A stretch of 41,972 nt of DNA from Gammaproteobacteria bacterium (GTDB taxonomy: Bacteria; Pseudomonadota; Gammaproteobacteria; Steroidobacterales; Woeseiaceae). Where the stretch lies: contig JAUIDP010000023.1 of the NCBI GenBank assembly GCA_030429005.1, forward strand, positions 1 through 41,972, in the 5' to 3' direction. Shown here in pieces: positions 32,800-40,408 of this stretch (its first letter is position 1; every line of letters starts with the position of its first letter). The notes beneath the pieces were generated by a model that was not told where the DNA came from, ran no database searches, and saw only the letters and a program-made list of their open reading frames with translations. The position numbers and the translations under genes were made by a program.

Positions 32800-34257
32800 A
32801 TGCAAATATCAGACGGCAAACTGCTGAAAACCCAGGCCTATATTGACGGCCGGTGGACAGATGCCGACAGTGGCGAAACCTTTGCGGTGAACAATCCGGC
32901 GACCGGTGAAACGGTTGCCGAAGTTGCAAAATGCGGGACAGCGGAAACCCGCCGTGCCATCGCGGCGGCCGAAGCGGCACAGGTGGCCTGGCGGCAAAAG
33001 TCGGCCAAGGAACGGGCCGCCATCCTGCGAGAGTGGTATGCGTTGATGATGGCGGCGCAGGACGACCTGGCGCAGATCATGACGGCAGAACAGGGCAAAC
33101 CTCTCGCCGAGGCGAAGGGCGAAATCGCCTATGGCGCCAGCTACGTCGAATGGTTTGCCGAGGAAGCGAAGCGCGTCTACGGCGACACCATTCCGGCACC
33201 CGGCAATGACAAGCGCGTCGTTGTCATCAAGCAACCGGTCGGTGTCGTTGCCTGCATTACTCCCTGGAATTTCCCGAACGCCATGCTGGCGCGCAAGATT
33301 GCGCCGGCACTCGCGGCGGGTTGTACCGTCGTCTGTAAACCGGCCAATGAAACGCCGCTGTCGGCGCTGGCGATGACCGAGTTGGCCGAGCGTGCTGGCG
33401 TGCCGGCTGGTGTCATCAATATCGTTGCCGGCATTACGCGCGAGATCGGCGCTGAACTGACGTCCAACCCGGTCGTGCGCAAGCTGACGTTTACCGGCTC
33501 GACCCAGGTTGGCAAGTTGCTGATCGAGCAATGCGCCGCAACGGTCAAGCGCACGTCGATGGAGCTCGGCGGCAATGCGCCGTTCATCGTCTTCGACGAT
33601 GCCGACCTCGACGAAGCGGTCAAAGGCGCGATGATCTGCAAGTTTCGCAACGCGGGCCAGACCTGCGTTTGTGCCAACCGGATTCTCGTGCAGGAAGGTG
33701 TCTACGAGGAGTTCACGGAGAAATTCGTCGCCGCGATGGCCGGGCTGAAAGTCGGCAATGGCTTTGACGATGGTGTGAACGTCGGGCCATTGATCAACGA
33801 AGGTGCAGCAAACGATGTCATGTCGTTCGTCGAAGATGCGGTTGCCAAAGGCGCAAAGGTCGCCGTCGGTGGTGAGGCCTCCGATCGTGGTGCCTGCTTT
33901 GTCGAGCCGACCCTGTTGACGGACGTCAGCGACGACATGAAAGTGTTTCGCGAGGAAATCTTCGGGCCGATTGCGCCACTCTTCAGGTTCAAGACGGAAG
34001 AAGAAGCGATAGCAATGGCCAACGATACCGAGTTCGGCCTGGCCTGTTATTTCTATTCGCGCGACATCGGGCGGGTCTGGCGCGTGGCGGAGGGGCTGGA
34101 GTACGGCATCGTCGGCATCAACGAAGGCATTATCTCGAACGAAATGGCGCCATTCGGCGGCGTGAAGGAATCCGGGCAGGGCCGCGAAGGCTCCAAGTAC
34201 GGTCTCGATGACTATCTCGAGATCAAGTACATGTGCATGGGCGGCCTCGAGGAATAG
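32800..34257 (+). CDS. gabD: NAD(P)-dependent succinate-semialdehyde dehydrogenase
   Basis: GabD oxidises succinic semialdehyde to succinate, usually with NADP, in GABA and related catabolism. The 485 residues have the aldehyde dehydrogenase signature: Asn157 in TPWNFPNAM, KPANETPLSAL, FTGSTQVGK, Glu255 in SMELGGNAPFIVFDDADLDEAV and Cys289 in GQTCVCANRILVQ. The TCVCANR stretch is typical of SSADH. The ATG at 32800 follows a GGAG; an earlier GTG frame (32749) adds a leader without family match. No gabT lies next to it, so it may instead use a semialdehyde from another pathway. It follows the prx-grx gene by 93 nt containing a hairpin, so it probably has its own promoter. Confidence 0.92.
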   Translation: MQISDGKLLKTQAYIDGRWTDADSGETFAVNNPATGETVAEVAKCGTAETRRAIAAAEAAQVAWRQKSAKERAAILREWYALMMAAQDDLAQIMTAEQGKPLAEAKGEIAYGASYVEWFAEEAKRVYGDTIPAPGNDKRVVVIKQPVGVVACITPWNFPNAMLARKIAPALAAGCTVVCKPANETPLSALAMTELAERAGVPAGVINIVAGITREIGAELTSNPVVRKLTFTGSTQVGKLLIEQCAATVKRTSMELGGNAPFIVFDDADLDEAVKGAMICKFRNAGQTCVCANRILVQEGVYEEFTEKFVAAMAGLKVGNGFDDGVNVGPLINEGAANDVMSFVEDAVAKGAKVAVGGEASDRGACFVEPTLLTDVSDDMKVFREEIFGPIAPLFRFKTEEEAIAMANDTEFGLACYFYSRDIGRVWRVAEGLEYGIVGINEGIISNEMAPFGGVKESGQGREGSKYGLDDYLEIKYMCMGGLEE

Positions 34258-34317
34258 CCCGGACATAGAGGTCCGATTCCGGCCAGAATGACGCCCCGGC
34301 GGGCGTATACTGGCCGC

Positions 34318-35781
34318 ATGCAATTACACGACGTATATGAACGAGCCCGGCTGTCCCGCGATGCGCGGTTTGATGGCAAGTTCTTCGTGGGTGTCAGAAC
34401 GACCGGCATCTATTGCCGTCCGATCTGCCCGGCGAATGCGCCGAAAAAAGAAAACGTCGAGTTTTACCCCAGCGCTGCGGCAGCCTGCGAGGCCGGGTTT
34501 CGTCCCTGCCTGCGGTGCCGGCCGGAATGTGCGCCCGGTACGCCGGCCTGGCTGGGCACCTCGACCACGGTTCGGCGCGGTCTGCGCCTGATTTCGGACG
34601 GCGCGCTGGACGACGGCTCGATCGAACAACTGGCCGATCGTCTCGGTGTCACGAGCCGGCACCTGCGGCGTTTGTTCACCCGGCATCTTGGCGCCTCGCC
34701 GCTGGCCATTGCCCATACGCAACGATTGCACTTTGCCAAGCGCCTGATCGACCAGACCGACCTGCCGATGAGCGAGATTTCCATTGCGGCCGGCTACGGC
34801 AGCGTACGCCGGTTCAACGACGCGTTTCGCAATACCTACGGCCGCACACCGCGCGAGTTGCGCAAACGTCGCCGCGACACCGTGCGATCGACGGGTGCGC
34901 TGACAGTCCGGCTGCCGTGGCGCAAGCCATACGACTGGGACGACATTCTCGATTTCCTCGCAGGGCGGGCTACGCCGGGCGTCGAGCAGGTCGTTGATCG
35001 CTGCTACCGGCGCAGCGTATCGCTGGATGGCGACATTGGTGTTATCGAGTGCTGCCCTGATGAAACGGAAGGCAGCCTGCTGGTGACGGTATACGGGTTG
35101 CCGACCAGCAGCCTGTTCCAGGTTGTGCAAAAGTACCGCGACCTGTTCGACCTGGATGCGCCGGTCAGCGAGATCGAGGACCTGCTGGGCAGGGATAAAC
35201 AGCTGCGAGAGTTGTTGCAGCAAAACCCGGGCATTCGCGTGCCGGGCGCGTGGGATGGTTTTGAACTGACGGTGCGCGCCATTCTCGGACAACAGGTTTC
35301 AGTCAAGGCCGCCACGACACTGGCCGGCCGCATCGCCAGCCGCTACGGCGCGAAAATCCAGGACGACTTTGGCGACAGTGCACCGAAATTGTCGCGGGTG
35401 TTTCCGGCAGCGGAAAAGCTGGCGCGGGCGCAGTTCAATGACATCGGGCTCGTGCAAAGTCGCATCGATACGATTCGTCGCGTGTCCAGGGCTGTCTGCG
35501 ACGGCTCGCTGTCATTCGACCGCGGCCAGACACAGGCGGAGTTTCACCAGTCACTGGTTGCCATCAAGGGCGTTGGCGACTGGACCGCGCAGTACGTTGC
35601 AATGCGCGTGTTGAAGGATCCGGATGCCTTCCCGGCGTCGGATCTGGGCCTGCTCAAGGCAGCCGGTGAAAGCGGCACAGCCGGCATCCGGAATTTACGC
35701 AGCCGCGCACAAGCGTGGCGGCCCTGGCGGGCTTACGCCGCCATGTTGTTGTGGAGTTCGTTGTCGAACTCCGGAGGATAG
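34318..35781 (+). CDS. Ada-type regulator fused to AlkA-type 3-methyladenine DNA glycosylase
   Basis: A bifunctional alkylation-repair protein of 487 residues. Residues 1-75 are an Ada-type zinc domain with four Cys: Cys33 and Cys37 in GIYCRPICPA and Cys64 and Cys67 in FRPCLRCRPE, the first being the likely methyl acceptor. An AraC-type HTH pair follows (about 95-185, including LADRLGVTSRHLRRLF). From about 195 an AlkA N-terminal domain leads into an HhH glycosylase with ILGQQVSVKAATTLAGRI, IKGVGDWTAQYVAM and a catalytic Asp in FPASDLGLLKAAG. It may thus sense methyl phosphotriesters, activate transcription and excise alkylated bases. ATG 34318 starts the Ada domain. The stop is 4 nt from ogt, so the two form an operon. 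Confidence 0.92.
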   Translation: MQLHDVYERARLSRDARFDGKFFVGVRTTGIYCRPICPANAPKKENVEFYPSAAAACEAGFRPCLRCRPECAPGTPAWLGTSTTVRRGLRLISDGALDDGSIEQLADRLGVTSRHLRRLFTRHLGASPLAIAHTQRLHFAKRLIDQTDLPMSEISIAAGYGSVRRFNDAFRNTYGRTPRELRKRRRDTVRSTGALTVRLPWRKPYDWDDILDFLAGRATPGVEQVVDRCYRRSVSLDGDIGVIECCPDETEGSLLVTVYGLPTSSLFQVVQKYRDLFDLDAPVSEIEDLLGRDKQLRELLQQNPGIRVPGAWDGFELTVRAILGQQVSVKAATTLAGRIASRYGAKIQDDFGDSAPKLSRVFPAAEKLARAQFNDIGLVQSRIDTIRRVSRAVCDGSLSFDRGQTQAEFHQSLVAIKGVGDWTAQYVAMRVLKDPDAFPASDLGLLKAAGESGTAGIRNLRSRAQAWRPWRAYAAMLLWSSLSNSGG

Positions 35782-35785
35782 AAAG

Positions 35786-36271
35786 ATGTACTACTGTTAC
35801 CTGCCAACGCCGATCGGCGACCTGCTGCTAGCCGGCGAGCGCGACGCGTTGCACCTGGTCGGGTTTCCGCAGGGTTCGATGCGTCGCGACCCGGAAACCG
35901 ACTGGATCTACAACGAGCAGCCATTCGAAGAAGCGCGGCGGCAATTGACCGAATACTTTGCCGGCGAGCGCAAGGAGTTCGACCTGCCGCTGGCACTGGA
36001 CGGAACTGAATTCCAGCTGCAGGTGCTCGACGAGCTCAAACGCATTCCGTATGGCGAAACCACGTCTTATGGTGACATCGCCAAACGCATCGGCCGGCCG
36101 AAGGCTGTGCGTGCCGTGGGTGCCGCGAACGGCCGCAACCCGATACCGATAATCGTGCCCTGCCATCGCGTCATTGGCAGCACCGGCGACCTGACCGGGT
36201 TTGGTGGCGGACTGGACACGAAGACCGAGCTGTTGCGGCTCGAGGCCGAGAACAGCGGCTTGCTACAGTAG
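35786..36271 (+). CDS. ogt: O6-alkylguanine-DNA methyltransferase
   Basis: This suicidal enzyme moves the alkyl group from O6-alkylguanine to its own cysteine. The 162 residues have an N-terminal alpha/beta part (MYYCYLPTPIGDLLLAGE), the helix-turn-helix IPYGETTSYGDIAKRIGRPKAVRAVG with the arginine finger, and the active centre IVPCHRVIGSTG with Cys126. GGAGG lies 8 nt before ATG 35786; longer frames upstream overlap the Ada-AlkA gene. It is cotranscribed with the Ada-AlkA fusion, so sensing, base excision and direct reversal sit in one unit, and induction by alkylation damage is likely. Its last 9 nt overlap the convergent PPOX gene. Confidence 0.96.
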   Translation: MYYCYLPTPIGDLLLAGERDALHLVGFPQGSMRRDPETDWIYNEQPFEEARRQLTEYFAGERKEFDLPLALDGTEFQLQVLDELKRIPYGETTSYGDIAKRIGRPKAVRAVGAANGRNPIPIIVPCHRVIGSTGDLTGFGGGLDTKTELLRLEAENSGLLQ

Positions 36272-36925
36272 TTTGTTCTCCAGCGCGCGAAGCGCCGCGC
36301 TGGGCTCTACGTTTTCGATGAGTCGGTCGTCGGACTGCAGCGTCAAGCGCCGCGACTCGACAGGCAGGACGCCCGCCCAGATCGGAATCGCATAGTCTTC
36401 GTCTTCGTCCTCCGGCATGCCGGTCGCAATCTTTGCCGAGGCGGTTTCGATGTCCACGGCAATGACGCCGGTCATCCTGACTTCGCGTTCATGGGAATCG
36501 CGCACCTCGTCCCAGCGCCCGGGCATCGTGTGTTCGCTGATCACGCGCATGGCCCGGAGCTTGTCGTTGTGATCGTCGACCAGCCGCGGTGCCCCGAACA
36601 CGGTCGCGGAACGATAGTTCATTGATGAATTGAAGGTCGAACGCGCGAACACGATGCCATCGAGCAGCGTGACGTTGACACAGGCCTGTGGCGTCTGTTC
36701 CAGCATGCGAACGATCCGCGCCTTGCGCGCGCCGTGCAGGTACAGTGTCTCGCCTTCGCGGCCGAAGATCATCGGCACGACAACCGGTGCTGCGTCCTGG
36801 ACAAAGCCGACGCTGGCGACGAGGCCGGCGTCCAGTACGGCATGCACGGCTTGCTTGTCGTAGGCCGCTTTCTCACGCAACTGCCGCACTTTGTTTTTCT
36901 TGCTGATGTCGTAGGCGTCGCTCAT
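36263..36925 (-). CDS. Pyridoxamine 5'-phosphate oxidase-like flavoprotein
   Basis: The protein resembles PPOX-family split-barrel flavoproteins. The 220 residues include a helical N-terminus (SDAYDISKKNKVRQLREKAAYDKQAV) and the barrel VASVGFVQDAAPVVVPMIFGREGETLYLHGA, which resembles the FMN-binding core. The central stretch ARSTFNSSMNYRSATVFGAPRLV and the C-terminal DEDYAIPIWAGVLPVE also fit the wider family. It is likely to bind FMN or a related cofactor, with the substrate unknown. The ATG at 36925 begins MSDAYDISKKNKVR; the frame is open further but loses the family pattern. It lies tail to tail with ogt, overlapping by 9 nt. Confidence 0.82.
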   Translation of the reverse strand: MSDAYDISKKNKVRQLREKAAYDKQAVHAVLDAGLVASVGFVQDAAPVVVPMIFGREGETLYLHGARKARIVRMLEQTPQACVNVTLLDGIVFARSTFNSSMNYRSATVFGAPRLVDDHNDKLRAMRVISEHTMPGRWDEVRDSHEREVRMTGVIAVDIETASAKIATGMPEDEDEDYAIPIWAGVLPVESRRLTLQSDDRLIENVEPSAALRALENKLL

Positions 36926-37042
36926 TTTCTGCACCGTCCCGGCCGCTGCCAACCAATGAAGAGCCAAAATGCTACCGGCTTGGTCAAAAGATAACCACAT
37001 GTTGTGTAGTATTCGCCATCCCATACAAGATGTAGTAGCATT

Positions 37043-37069
37043 CCGTGCGTACCAATTCGGTACGCACGG
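37043..37069. repeat. 11-bp perfect inverted repeat
   Basis: CCGTGCGTACC (37043-37053) and GGTACGCACGG (37059-37069) surround the loop AATTC. The repeat lies 118 bp upstream of the PPOX start. No T tract follows. It could be a DNA operator or an RNA stem. Confidence 0.7.
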
Positions 37070-37163
37070 AGACGGGATGTAAAAGGCAGTTCAGGCGGGG
37101 CGCCATGCCGGATGTGTGATTCGAAGGCAGGCATCACGTGCTTCCTCTCAACACGTAGCTAGT

Positions 37164-37191
37164 ACTCCAGGTTGCCTGCGTTACCTGGAGT
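37164..37191 (+). repeat. 9-bp hairpin in the lipoprotein leader region
   Basis: ACTCCAGGT (37164-37172) pairs with ACCTGGAGT (37183-37191) around a 10-nt loop. It lies 119 nt before the terminator stem. Confidence 0.6.
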
Positions 37192-37309
37192 GGCCGACGA
37201 AGAAGCGACTCGCCAAAAGGATAATGAATGCACAGAACAGCGTCGCAACAAGGACCATGCACCATTCGTACGTGACTCGTTATCGGCCCGCTACATCTTT
37301 GCTTGCTAT

Positions 37310-37337
37310 GCCGCCCAGGATTCTGGGCGGCTTTTTT
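37310..37337 (+). terminator. Intrinsic terminator 14 nt before a start codon
   Basis: GCCGCCCAG (37310-37318) pairs with CTGGGCGGC (37323-37331), loop GATT, followed by a run of T through 37337. It is a textbook plus-strand terminator placed in the leader of the next gene. Confidence 0.93.
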
Positions 37338-37351
37338 CATTCCGAGGCGCC

Positions 37352-38146
37352 ATGAGCAAAATTCGCCCTTTGTTTGTCCTGTCCGTTGCTGCGATCGTCA
37401 CGGCCTGTGCCGCGACGGCGGAAGCGCCGTCATATCCTGCGTTCGTGATTTCCGACGAATTGCCGGACCTGTTCCTGGCGAGCCTGCCGGGTGTGCGGGC
37501 AAAAGAGTACGCCGGCGACATGCGCAGCCGAACGGTCAGCAACCGCATCGACTTGCCGGAAGGCTGGTCTGGCACGACCGGTGGTTCGCCCGGCAAGGCG
37601 CTGGAGATTTTTGTCCTGTCCGGCGAACTCAGCCTGGCCGATGTCGATCTCGCCGCCGGCGGCTACGTCTACGTGCCACCCGGATCGCTGGGTTTCAATC
37701 TCGTGTCCGAAGGCGGTGCGCAGGTTCTCTGGTTCCTCAGCGATGTCGACGGCAAGGCGACAATCCAGTCACCGCTGATCATGGACAGCCGTCTGATCGA
37801 CTGGCAACCGACCGACGACATCGGCGTGTTCACCAAGGATCTCAGGAACGATCCGGGCAGCGGCGAGCGCACCTGGCTGATGCGCTACGAACCCGACGCG
37901 GTCATTCCGTGGCAGGCGCGCTCCGCACGCCTCGAAGGCTACCTGATGTCCGGGCAGTTCCAGCAAAGCGAATGTGTCGACGGGCTGGCATACACCGATG
38001 TGTACCTGCCGGGCGGCTACTTCAACCGGCCGGCGGACGCCGTGCACGGCGGACCGGAAGCCAGCGTACTGAGCGAAGCGACCTGGTTCCTGCGTGAGAA
38101 AAAACGCGCGACGATCAATTTCGACGTGAACTGCGCCGTCGAGTGA
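37352..38146 (+). CDS. Putative lipoprotein with cupin-like (ChrR/DUF4437-type) folds
   Basis: The 264-residue protein begins with a signal ending VTAC (Cys19), a plausible lipobox, so it is probably a lipid-anchored envelope protein. The body appears to hold two cupin-like halves: GKALEIFVLSGELSLADVDLAAGGYVYVPPGS (about 83-114) and a second around RLEGYLMSGQFQQSECVDGLAYTDVYLPGGYFNRPADAVHGGPEAS. This resembles DUF4437/ChrR-type proteins, but the match is by eye. GAGG precedes the ATG at 37352. Its start is only 14 nt after the strong terminator, so expression may depend on readthrough. It is followed by a convergent GbsR/MarR-type gene. The function is not known. Confidence 0.75.
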   Translation: MSKIRPLFVLSVAAIVTACAATAEAPSYPAFVISDELPDLFLASLPGVRAKEYAGDMRSRTVSNRIDLPEGWSGTTGGSPGKALEIFVLSGELSLADVDLAAGGYVYVPPGSLGFNLVSEGGAQVLWFLSDVDGKATIQSPLIMDSRLIDWQPTDDIGVFTKDLRNDPGSGERTWLMRYEPDAVIPWQARSARLEGYLMSGQFQQSECVDGLAYTDVYLPGGYFNRPADAVHGGPEASVLSEATWFLREKKRATINFDVNCAVE

Positions 38147-38152
38147 CCGCGC

Positions 38153-38677
38153 CTACTTCCTGACCAGCTGCGTAATCTTGCTGCCGAGCTTCATCAGCTT
38201 GGTCAGCGTCGGTGTCGGGATATCGCAGACCTGTTCATACCATTCGCTTGTCGTCTCGACAAACTGCAGCATGTTCTGGATGCGTTCCTTCGTGACCGGG
38301 TCGGTGTCGTCTTCTTCGAGCACCTCGGCCGCGGTCGTGCGCAGCATCGACAGCGTCGGGTTCAGCTCGCGTTGCTTGCGTTGTTCGATGATGACGCGAA
38401 ACAGCTCCCAGACATCGTGCAGCGATTCGAAGTAGTCGCGGCGGTCGCCGAGCATGTGGGTCATGCGGACCAGGCCAAAGCCCTGCAGTTCGCGGGTGCC
38501 GGTGCTGACGTTCGACCGTGCGATGGACAGGGCATCGACGATCTGGTCGGCACGAAGCGGTTTGGGCGACAGGTACAACAATGCCTGGATCTGGGCGACG
38601 GTGCGATTGGTTCCCCAGCGAGTGCCCATTTCGCCCCAGTGCAGCACATACTTTTCGACGGCCGGTGACAGCTGCAT
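38153..38677 (-). CDS. GbsR/MarR-type transcriptional regulator
   Basis: This is a winged-helix regulator of 174 residues in the GbsR/MarR group. The N-terminal half has the typical FAMILY-like opening SPAVEKYVLHWGEMGTRWGTNRTVAQIQALLYL, then LRADQIVDALSIARSNVSTGTRELQGFGLV with the recognition helix near SIARSNVS and wing residues GDRRDYFE. A helical C-terminal part follows, which may mediate dimer formation or sense a ligand. The ATG at 38677 is preceded by GGGAGAAA; a longer frame reaches 38734 without support. It lies 40 nt downstream of cmoB and tail to tail with the lipoprotein gene. Possible targets are that gene or itself; no box is identified. Confidence 0.85.
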   Translation of the reverse strand: MQLSPAVEKYVLHWGEMGTRWGTNRTVAQIQALLYLSPKPLRADQIVDALSIARSNVSTGTRELQGFGLVRMTHMLGDRRDYFESLHDVWELFRVIIEQRKQRELNPTLSMLRTTAAEVLEEDDTDPVTKERIQNMLQFVETTSEWYEQVCDIPTPTLTKLMKLGSKITQLVRK

Positions 38678-38717
38678 TGCATTTCTCCCATTTCTGTCGT
38701 GACAGAATTTAAAGAAA

Positions 38718-39632
38718 CTACGGTGCTTTGGCAATTACCAGTACGCGCTGCGGTGCGGGCCAGCCTTCCACGGTCCTGGCCGGATCGTCGGCATCCAGGG
38801 CTTCTGCCAGCGAGTCGAACGTCATCCACTCGGTGCGGCGTTGCTCGTCGGTGGTCGTCGTAGACCGGTCGGCTATCTCGATATCAGTGAATCCGCTGCG
38901 CCTGAGCCAGGTCGTCAACTCGGCAATGGTCGGCAACAGCCAGACATTGCGCATGCGTGCATACCGGTCGGGCGGTGTGCGCGCGCAGGGCTCGTCGCCA
39001 GGAATGAACAGCGTCTCGAGTACCAGTTCGCCGCCCGGGCGCAGGAAGCCCTTGAGTTGCTGCAGGTGGGTCAGCGGCGCGCGCTGGTGATAGAGCACAC
39101 CCATCGAGAAGCAGGTGTCGAAGGCGCGTGCGTTGTCCGGCAGTTCGTCCGAACGCAACGGCAGGATGAAAACGTCATCGAGCGGTTCAAACAGGCAGAC
39201 AGCAAGATGCTGGATGACATACAGGACGGTCGGATCGACACCGATGACCGAGGCGGCGCCGGCGACGTGCATCTGCCGTGCGTAATAGCCGTTGCCGCAG
39301 CCCACATCGAGCACCTTACGTCCGTCCAGCGGTGCGATGGCGTCCTGCAGCCGTGCCCATTTCAGGTCGCTGCGCCACTCGGCATCGATCGTGAGTCCCG
39401 CTACTTCGAAAGGCCCCTTGCGCCACGGTGACAGCGTCAGCAACAGCTTGCGAATCGCGCCGGTCTGCTGCCGATCCAGCGCCGCCAGCTGCGCGAGCGT
39501 CTCCTGCCATTCGATGAACTTGCCGTGGCCTGCGCGGCTCATGCGCAGGTGCAGTAGCGGCTCGATACGCGGGCGCCAGTCCGCAATGTCGAGTTCGTCG
39601 AGTCGTTTCCAGAGCCGGTCGTATTGGAGCAC
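38718..39632 (-). CDS. cmoB: tRNA U34 carboxymethyltransferase CmoB
   Basis: CmoB uses carboxy-S-adenosylmethionine to convert 5-hydroxyuridine at tRNA position 34 to 5-carboxymethoxyuridine, widening wobble pairing. The 304 residues include PWRKGPFEVAGLTIDAEWRSDLKWARL, the SAM-type motif VLDVGCGNGYYARQM, GVDPTVLYVIQ and FDTCFSMGVLYHQRAPLTHL. It is slightly shorter than the E. coli protein, about 20 residues at the N-terminus. The start is GTG at 39632, 5 nt after the cmoA stop. Its natural substrates include tRNA-Thr(TGT), which is encoded at 13081 in this window. It is cytosolic and cotranscribed with cmoA. Confidence 0.95.
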   Translation of the reverse strand: MLQYDRLWKRLDELDIADWRPRIEPLLHLRMSRAGHGKFIEWQETLAQLAALDRQQTGAIRKLLLTLSPWRKGPFEVAGLTIDAEWRSDLKWARLQDAIAPLDGRKVLDVGCGNGYYARQMHVAGAASVIGVDPTVLYVIQHLAVCLFEPLDDVFILPLRSDELPDNARAFDTCFSMGVLYHQRAPLTHLQQLKGFLRPGGELVLETLFIPGDEPCARTPPDRYARMRNVWLLPTIAELTTWLRRSGFTDIEIADRSTTTTDEQRRTEWMTFDSLAEALDADDPARTVEGWPAPQRVLVIAKAP

Positions 39633-39637
39633 GGCGG

Positions 39638-40378
39638 TCAGCCCGCCTTGATCGCGACGATAGAGACGAAGTTGAAGTAGCGCAGCCAGACGCCGGTGTG
39701 CGCGAACCCGGCATTCGCCAGTCGCCCGCGATGTACCGCGACCGATTCGGGTACCAGGACGTTCTCGAGTGCCGCGCGCTTGCGGCTGATTTCCAGCTGG
39801 CTGTAGTCGTTGCGGCGCTTGTGTTCGTGATGCAGGTCGACCAGCAGATCCTGCATGTGCGGATCTTCATCGACGACTTTCTCCGAGAGCAGGAACAGGC
39901 CGCCAGGAAGCATGCCGTCGTGGATGCGCGCAATGATCGCGTCGCGGTCGTTCCTGTCGAGGAACTGCAGTGTGTAATTCATGACGACCATTGACGCATT
40001 CTCAATGACCGTATCGCGAATGTCTTCGTGCCGGACCGCGATGGGCACCGGGTGGTCCGGGCCGGCTACCTGGCGCAGGATGTCGCGACAGCGCTCAACC
40101 ATGGCAGGCGCGTTGTCGACAGCGATAATCCGGCAGCCCGCGGCATTGATGCCGGTCTGCATGGCAAGTGAAGCTGCGCCCAGCGAGCAGCCAAGGTCGT
40201 AACAGTTGGAGTTCGGTGTGACGTAGCGGGCTGCCAGCGAGCCGATAGCTTCGATCGAGGCCGCATAGCCCGGTATCGAGCGGCGCAGCATGTCCGGAAA
40301 CACGTCTGCCACGGCGGCGTTGAAGCGAAACGGCCGGTCACCGGCATCGTCTGTTGCGTAAATTTCGTCTTTGCTCAT
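39638..40378 (-). CDS. cmoA: Carboxy-S-adenosylmethionine synthase CmoA
   Basis: CmoA makes carboxy-S-adenosylmethionine from SAM and prephenate, the donor used by CmoB. The 246 residues begin SKDEIYATDDAGDRPFRFNAAVADVFPDMLRRSIPGY, highly typical of the family. The SAM-binding CYDLGCSLGAASLAM follows, then VDNAPAMVERC and MNYTLQFLDRNDRDAIIARI. The ATG at 40378 is preferred; a TTG three codons earlier (40387) is possible. It begins 31 nt from the divergent M15 peptidase gene and is followed by cmoB after 5 nt. The pair supports wobble modification of tRNAs such as tRNA-Thr(TGT). Confidence 0.97.
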   Translation of the reverse strand: MSKDEIYATDDAGDRPFRFNAAVADVFPDMLRRSIPGYAASIEAIGSLAARYVTPNSNCYDLGCSLGAASLAMQTGINAAGCRIIAVDNAPAMVERCRDILRQVAGPDHPVPIAVRHEDIRDTVIENASMVVMNYTLQFLDRNDRDAIIARIHDGMLPGGLFLLSEKVVDEDPHMQDLLVDLHHEHKRRNDYSQLEISRKRAALENVLVPESVAVHRGRLANAGFAHTGVWLRYFNFVSIVAIKAG

Positions 40379-40408
40379 AGTCGTCAAGATGGGACAATCG
40401 CGCCCCGT

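Larger units (their letters stand above)
36926..37351 (+). ncRNA. Structured intergenic region, possible leader RNA or small RNA
   Basis: This 426-bp region has no supportable protein gene but is rich in hairpins: an 11-bp perfect repeat (37043-37069), a 9-bp stem (37164-37191) and a strong terminator (37310-37337). The terminator lies 14 nt before the next start codon, leaving no room for a promoter in between. The transcript ending there is therefore either a small RNA from within this region or a leader that controls the lipoprotein gene. The PPOX promoter must also lie here, on the other strand. I do not match it to any known riboswitch class. Confidence 0.4.

Noticed and set aside
32809-34323. 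504-codon minus-strand frame opposite gabD
   Set aside because: Lies fully inside gabD, whose motifs are clear; typical shadow in GC-rich DNA.
37116-37355. 79-codon frame ending in the start of the lipoprotein gene
   Set aside because: It spans the hairpin and terminator, has no ribosome site and no recognisable features; probably chance.
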